From NCBI RefSeq assembly GCF_000760695.4, contig NZ_JHEG04000001.1, positions 5,648,204 through 5,712,203 of the forward strand: DNA of 64,000 bases, read 5' to 3'. The position numbers were made by a program, and so were the translations under genes. The stretch's first letter is position 1. Each line of letters opens with the position of its first letter. The notes under the pieces are model-generated. The model ran no database searches. It saw only the letters and a program-made list of their open reading frames with translations, and was not told the DNA's origin. Of this stretch, positions 61,756-64,000 are shown one piece after another. This DNA is from Tolypothrix bouteillei VB521301 (GTDB taxonomy: Bacteria > Cyanobacteriota > Cyanobacteriia > Cyanobacteriales > Nostocaceae).

Positions 61756-63498
61756 ATGAACATTGAAGAAGCTCTTATACTTTTAGATAATTTACTCAAA
61801 CCAAAAAGCTTAAATTCCATTCAAGAAATGGTGTTTCGTCACGCTTGGGAAGGAATGGGCTATCAAGAGATGGCGCGTCATTGCGGTTATGATGCAAACT
61901 ATTTAAAGGATGTCGGTTCTAAATTGTGGAAATTACTTTCTCAAACACTGGAACAGGAAGTAACAAAAAGTAATTTTCGTGCTGTTTTAGGAAGATACAC
62001 GCGCAGTCTTTCCACGCAACCGTCTTTACAATCTCCTCAAACTCAGTTAGAGCATGCGATTGTTTCTTCTCAACGCACTTCTGAAGCAATTTCTCATCAA
62101 AATGATAAAGTGGCTTCAGATCGAGAAAGTACTCACTCAAATTTAGCAGTTTGCGAACAAGCGATCGCACATCCACGTGTCGATTGGGGAGAAGCTGTTG
62201 ATGTTGTCGTTTTCTACGGACGGAATGAAGAGCTTACAGAGTTTCAAAAATGGATTTTTGATGAAGAGTGTCGGCTCGTCGCATTATTAGGTATGGGAGG
62301 ACTTGGTAAGACAGCGCTATCGGTGAAGTTAGCAGAACAGCTTCAAGAACGCTTCGATCGCATTATCTGGCGTTCTTTACGCAATGCTCCCACCATTGAT
62401 GAAATTCTTGTTGATTTAATTCAGTTCCTTTCTCAATCTCAAGAAACTGAGGTGACTTTAGCAGAAGATACTGATGGTAAAATTCTACGCTTGTTAGAGT
62501 ACTTGCGTTCTTCACGCTGCTTGCTAGTTCTTGATAATGTAGAAACAATTTTATGTGGAGGAGATTCACTGGATGAAACTGACACCATACGTGTTGGTAA
62601 CTATTTACCTGGATATGAAGGTTATGGAAAACTTTTTAAACAAGTTGGGGAAGTCCGACACAAAAGTTGCTTGTTAATAACGAGTAGGGAAAAACCAAAA
62701 GAGTTTGGTGCTTTAGAAGGGAATGGTTTTCCAGTTCGTTCTTGGCAATTAACAGGATTACAAGCAGCAGAAGCACGAAAAGTTGTTCAACTGAAAGGTG
62801 GTTTTGTAGGTTCAGACGAAGATTGGGAAACTGTTATTAAATATTATGCGGGGAATCCCCTAGCATTGAAAATAGTGTCTGCGGCTATTCAAGAAATATT
62901 TGATGGAGATATTTCTCAGTTCGTAGAATTTTTAAAGAAAGGACTGTTTGTTTTTGACGATTTGTACGATTTACTGGAGCATCAATTTAACCGCTTGTCT
63001 AAAGCAGAAAAGGAAATTATGTACTGGTTGGCAATTGAGCGAGAACCAGTTTCCTTATCTGAACTACAGAAAAATATTATATCACCGCTTGCCAAACAGA
63101 AATTACCGGAGACTTTAAGAGCTTTGGGACAGCGATCGCTTATTGACAAGCAAGGGATATTTTTCACTCAAAAACCGGATTTAATGGAGTTAGTCACTCA
63201 GAAATTTATTGAACATATCTTTGAAGAAATTACCAACATTCAATTTTCTGTTTTGCACAGTCATTTTTTGGTTAAAGACCGGGCAAAAGACCAGATTAAA
63301 GAATGGCAAACACGATGGATATTAGCACCACTTACAAAGAAATTAATCGAACGGCTAGGTAGTGAAGCTAATTTAGAAAATCGACTCAAAGATATTTTGG
63401 AAAATCTCAAAGAAACTCAGAGTTTGGAATTGAGTTATGCAGAAGAAAATATTATCCACATACTTCGTTATTTAAATGAGAATTTAGAGGATATCTGA
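61756..63498 (+). CDS. NB-ARC STAND ATPase with N-terminal HTH, WD40 part missing
   Basis: A 580-residue paralogue of the gene at 55329. The same N-terminal HTH (RHAWEGMGYQEMARHCGYDA), a longer linker, then NB-ARC with GMGGLGKTA (K185) and CLLVLDNVE (D260), winged helix and helical arm. It stops where the paralogue continues into the propeller region. A C-terminal tail like that of the long paralogue is found 214 bp downstream, separated by repeat DNA, so the WD40 part was probably lost by deletion or replacement. All ATPase motifs are intact, so the product may still act, with no sensor of its own. Confidence 0.9.
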   Translation: MNIEEALILLDNLLKPKSLNSIQEMVFRHAWEGMGYQEMARHCGYDANYLKDVGSKLWKLLSQTLEQEVTKSNFRAVLGRYTRSLSTQPSLQSPQTQLEHAIVSSQRTSEAISHQNDKVASDRESTHSNLAVCEQAIAHPRVDWGEAVDVVVFYGRNEELTEFQKWIFDEECRLVALLGMGGLGKTALSVKLAEQLQERFDRIIWRSLRNAPTIDEILVDLIQFLSQSQETEVTLAEDTDGKILRLLEYLRSSRCLLVLDNVETILCGGDSLDETDTIRVGNYLPGYEGYGKLFKQVGEVRHKSCLLITSREKPKEFGALEGNGFPVRSWQLTGLQAAEARKVVQLKGGFVGSDEDWETVIKYYAGNPLALKIVSAAIQEIFDGDISQFVEFLKKGLFVFDDLYDLLEHQFNRLSKAEKEIMYWLAIEREPVSLSELQKNIISPLAKQKLPETLRALGQRSLIDKQGIFFTQKPDLMELVTQKFIEHIFEEITNIQFSVLHSHFLVKDRAKDQIKEWQTRWILAPLTKKLIERLGSEANLENRLKDILENLKETQSLELSYAEENIIHILRYLNENLEDI

Positions 63499-63668
63499 AA
63501 GACTTCAATCGGGGAAATTAGGGAGCATCCCAAAGAGCGCCAAAAGCCTGCAAGAATAGAATTCACCAACGGCAGGCGCTATCTCAAGAGCGGAGAAGCT
63601 ACGCGAACAACGGGTGGCTTTGGGATCCCCACTTCATGGGGATGGGGTCAGAATCCCCATTCCATCAT

Positions 63669-63703
63669 TCCTTCTGCCATCTGCCTCCTGCCTTCTGCCT
63701 TCT
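63669..63703. repeat. Heptameric tandem repeats
   Basis: CTTCTGC/CATCTGC/CTCCTGC heptamers in tandem. They directly precede the stranded NB-ARC tail, and are the likely scar of the rearrangement. Confidence 0.75.
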
Positions 63704-63711
63704 TCAATACA

Positions 63712-63768
63712 GTGTTACCACAAGCAACTGTTGCAACATTGAAATCTTTCGGTGCGGTAGAAGTATAA
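63712..63768 (+). pseudogene. C-terminal remnant of an NB-ARC/WD40-type protein
   Basis: The frame from 63712 encodes VLPQATVATLKSFGAVEV and stops at TAA 63766-63768. It matches the final segment of the long paralogue (GLTQANIATLKSLGAVEF). It has no start of its own and is not in continuity with the truncated gene upstream. Confidence 0.65.
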
Positions 63769-63808
63769 GACGATAGGATTGTTAAGTATAAGTAAGAGTA
63801 GGTTAGAT

Positions 63809-64000
63809 ATGAATAACGTTAATCCCGAGGAATTCAGTACCAAAGATAATGATACGCCTTTAGAACAAGAGCTTACGGGTAGTGAACGTGGAAAAAATTA
63901 CCAAGTTTCTCGGCGATCGCAGTCCGTTACCATTCAGCAAACAGATGGTACAACCATTGTCCACCACTATACTCGTGAAGATGGAATAGTTACGATTGAC
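63809..64000 (+). CDS. Unidentified gene, 5' part only
   Basis: ATG 63809 opens a frame that runs off the window after 64 codons: MNNVNPEEFSTKDNDTPLEQ, then a stretch of polar residues and SVTIQQTDGTTIVHHYTRED. No signal peptide or membrane segment in this part. The Thr/Gln/His-rich strand-like end suggests a beta-rich continuation. It follows the NB-ARC remnant by 40 bp and might belong to the same transcript. The family is not recognisable from the fragment. Confidence 0.6.
   Translation, partial: MNNVNPEEFSTKDNDTPLEQELTGSERGKNYQVSRRSQSVTIQQTDGTTIVHHYTREDGIVTID

Larger units (their letters stand above)
63499..63808. other. Repeat-bearing region with a stranded gene tail
   Basis: Contains a hairpin (ATCCCCA 63625-63631 with TGGGGAT 63637-63643), CTTCTGC-type heptamers (about 63669-63703) and the C-terminal remnant at 63712-63768. 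No intact gene is present. Confidence 0.6.

Overview
The window is chromosomal DNA of a filamentous, probably heterocyst-forming cyanobacterium (Nostocales). The grounds are the very frequent HIP1 octamer GCGATCGC inside genes and spacers, heptameric tandem repeats of Nostoc type, and several cyanobacterial families: COP23, Tab2/Atab2, OprB/SLH iron-uptake porin, WGxxGxxG, and kinase or NB-ARC proteins carrying WD40 propellers. No tRNA, rRNA, CRISPR array, insertion sequence or phage gene is visible. Assignments come from reading motifs and not from database searches.

Layout. 1-5 kb: the 5' part of an APC permease fused to a PAS domain (cut by the window edge), a decayed small gene, a TPR protein and an exported PPC-like protein with a proline-rich repeat neck. 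5.8-12.5 kb: a Ser/Thr kinase-WD40 membrane protein convergent with a secreted protease having two trypsin-like domains and 15 TPRs, then COP23 and WGxxGxxG exported proteins. 12.5-17.6 kb: ClC-CBS-USP chloride transporter, TldD/PmbA protease and Tab2 protein. 18.8-21.4 kb: two tandem acyltransferase-3 paralogues. 21.4-27.2 kb: a sensor histidine kinase, an iron-uptake-type porin and two paralogous PhnD-like lipoproteins. 27.7-35 kb: a nuclease-like/TPR fusion, a possible RHH protein, a PRC-barrel protein and SMC.

35-44 kb holds two large signalling proteins: a kinase/ATPase/GAF/histidine-kinase polypeptide of 1846 residues and a Ser/Thr kinase-NACHT-membrane protein. 44-53.6 kb: bifunctional proline dehydrogenase/P5C dehydrogenase (PutA type), a GT-C glycosyltransferase with a helical-repeat tail, a hybrid histidine kinase preceded by a short leader ORF, and a cobalamin-binding-like protein. 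53.7-55 kb: an M4 protealysin-like protease with its emfourin inhibitor. 55.3-64 kb: two related NB-ARC STAND ATPases (one with 14 WD40 repeats, one that has lost them) flanking three small membrane proteins; a further gene runs off the end.

The dominant theme is large modular signal transduction (kinases, STAND NTPases, WD40, TPR, tandem proteases). The most informative unexpected signals are a probable gene-conversion tract between the two NB-ARC genes with a stranded C-terminal remnant of the shorter one, the permease-PAS fusion, the nuclease-like/TPR fusion behind a palindrome, the kinase-NACHT-membrane protein, the protease-inhibitor pair, and repeat DNA that has entered coding linkers.
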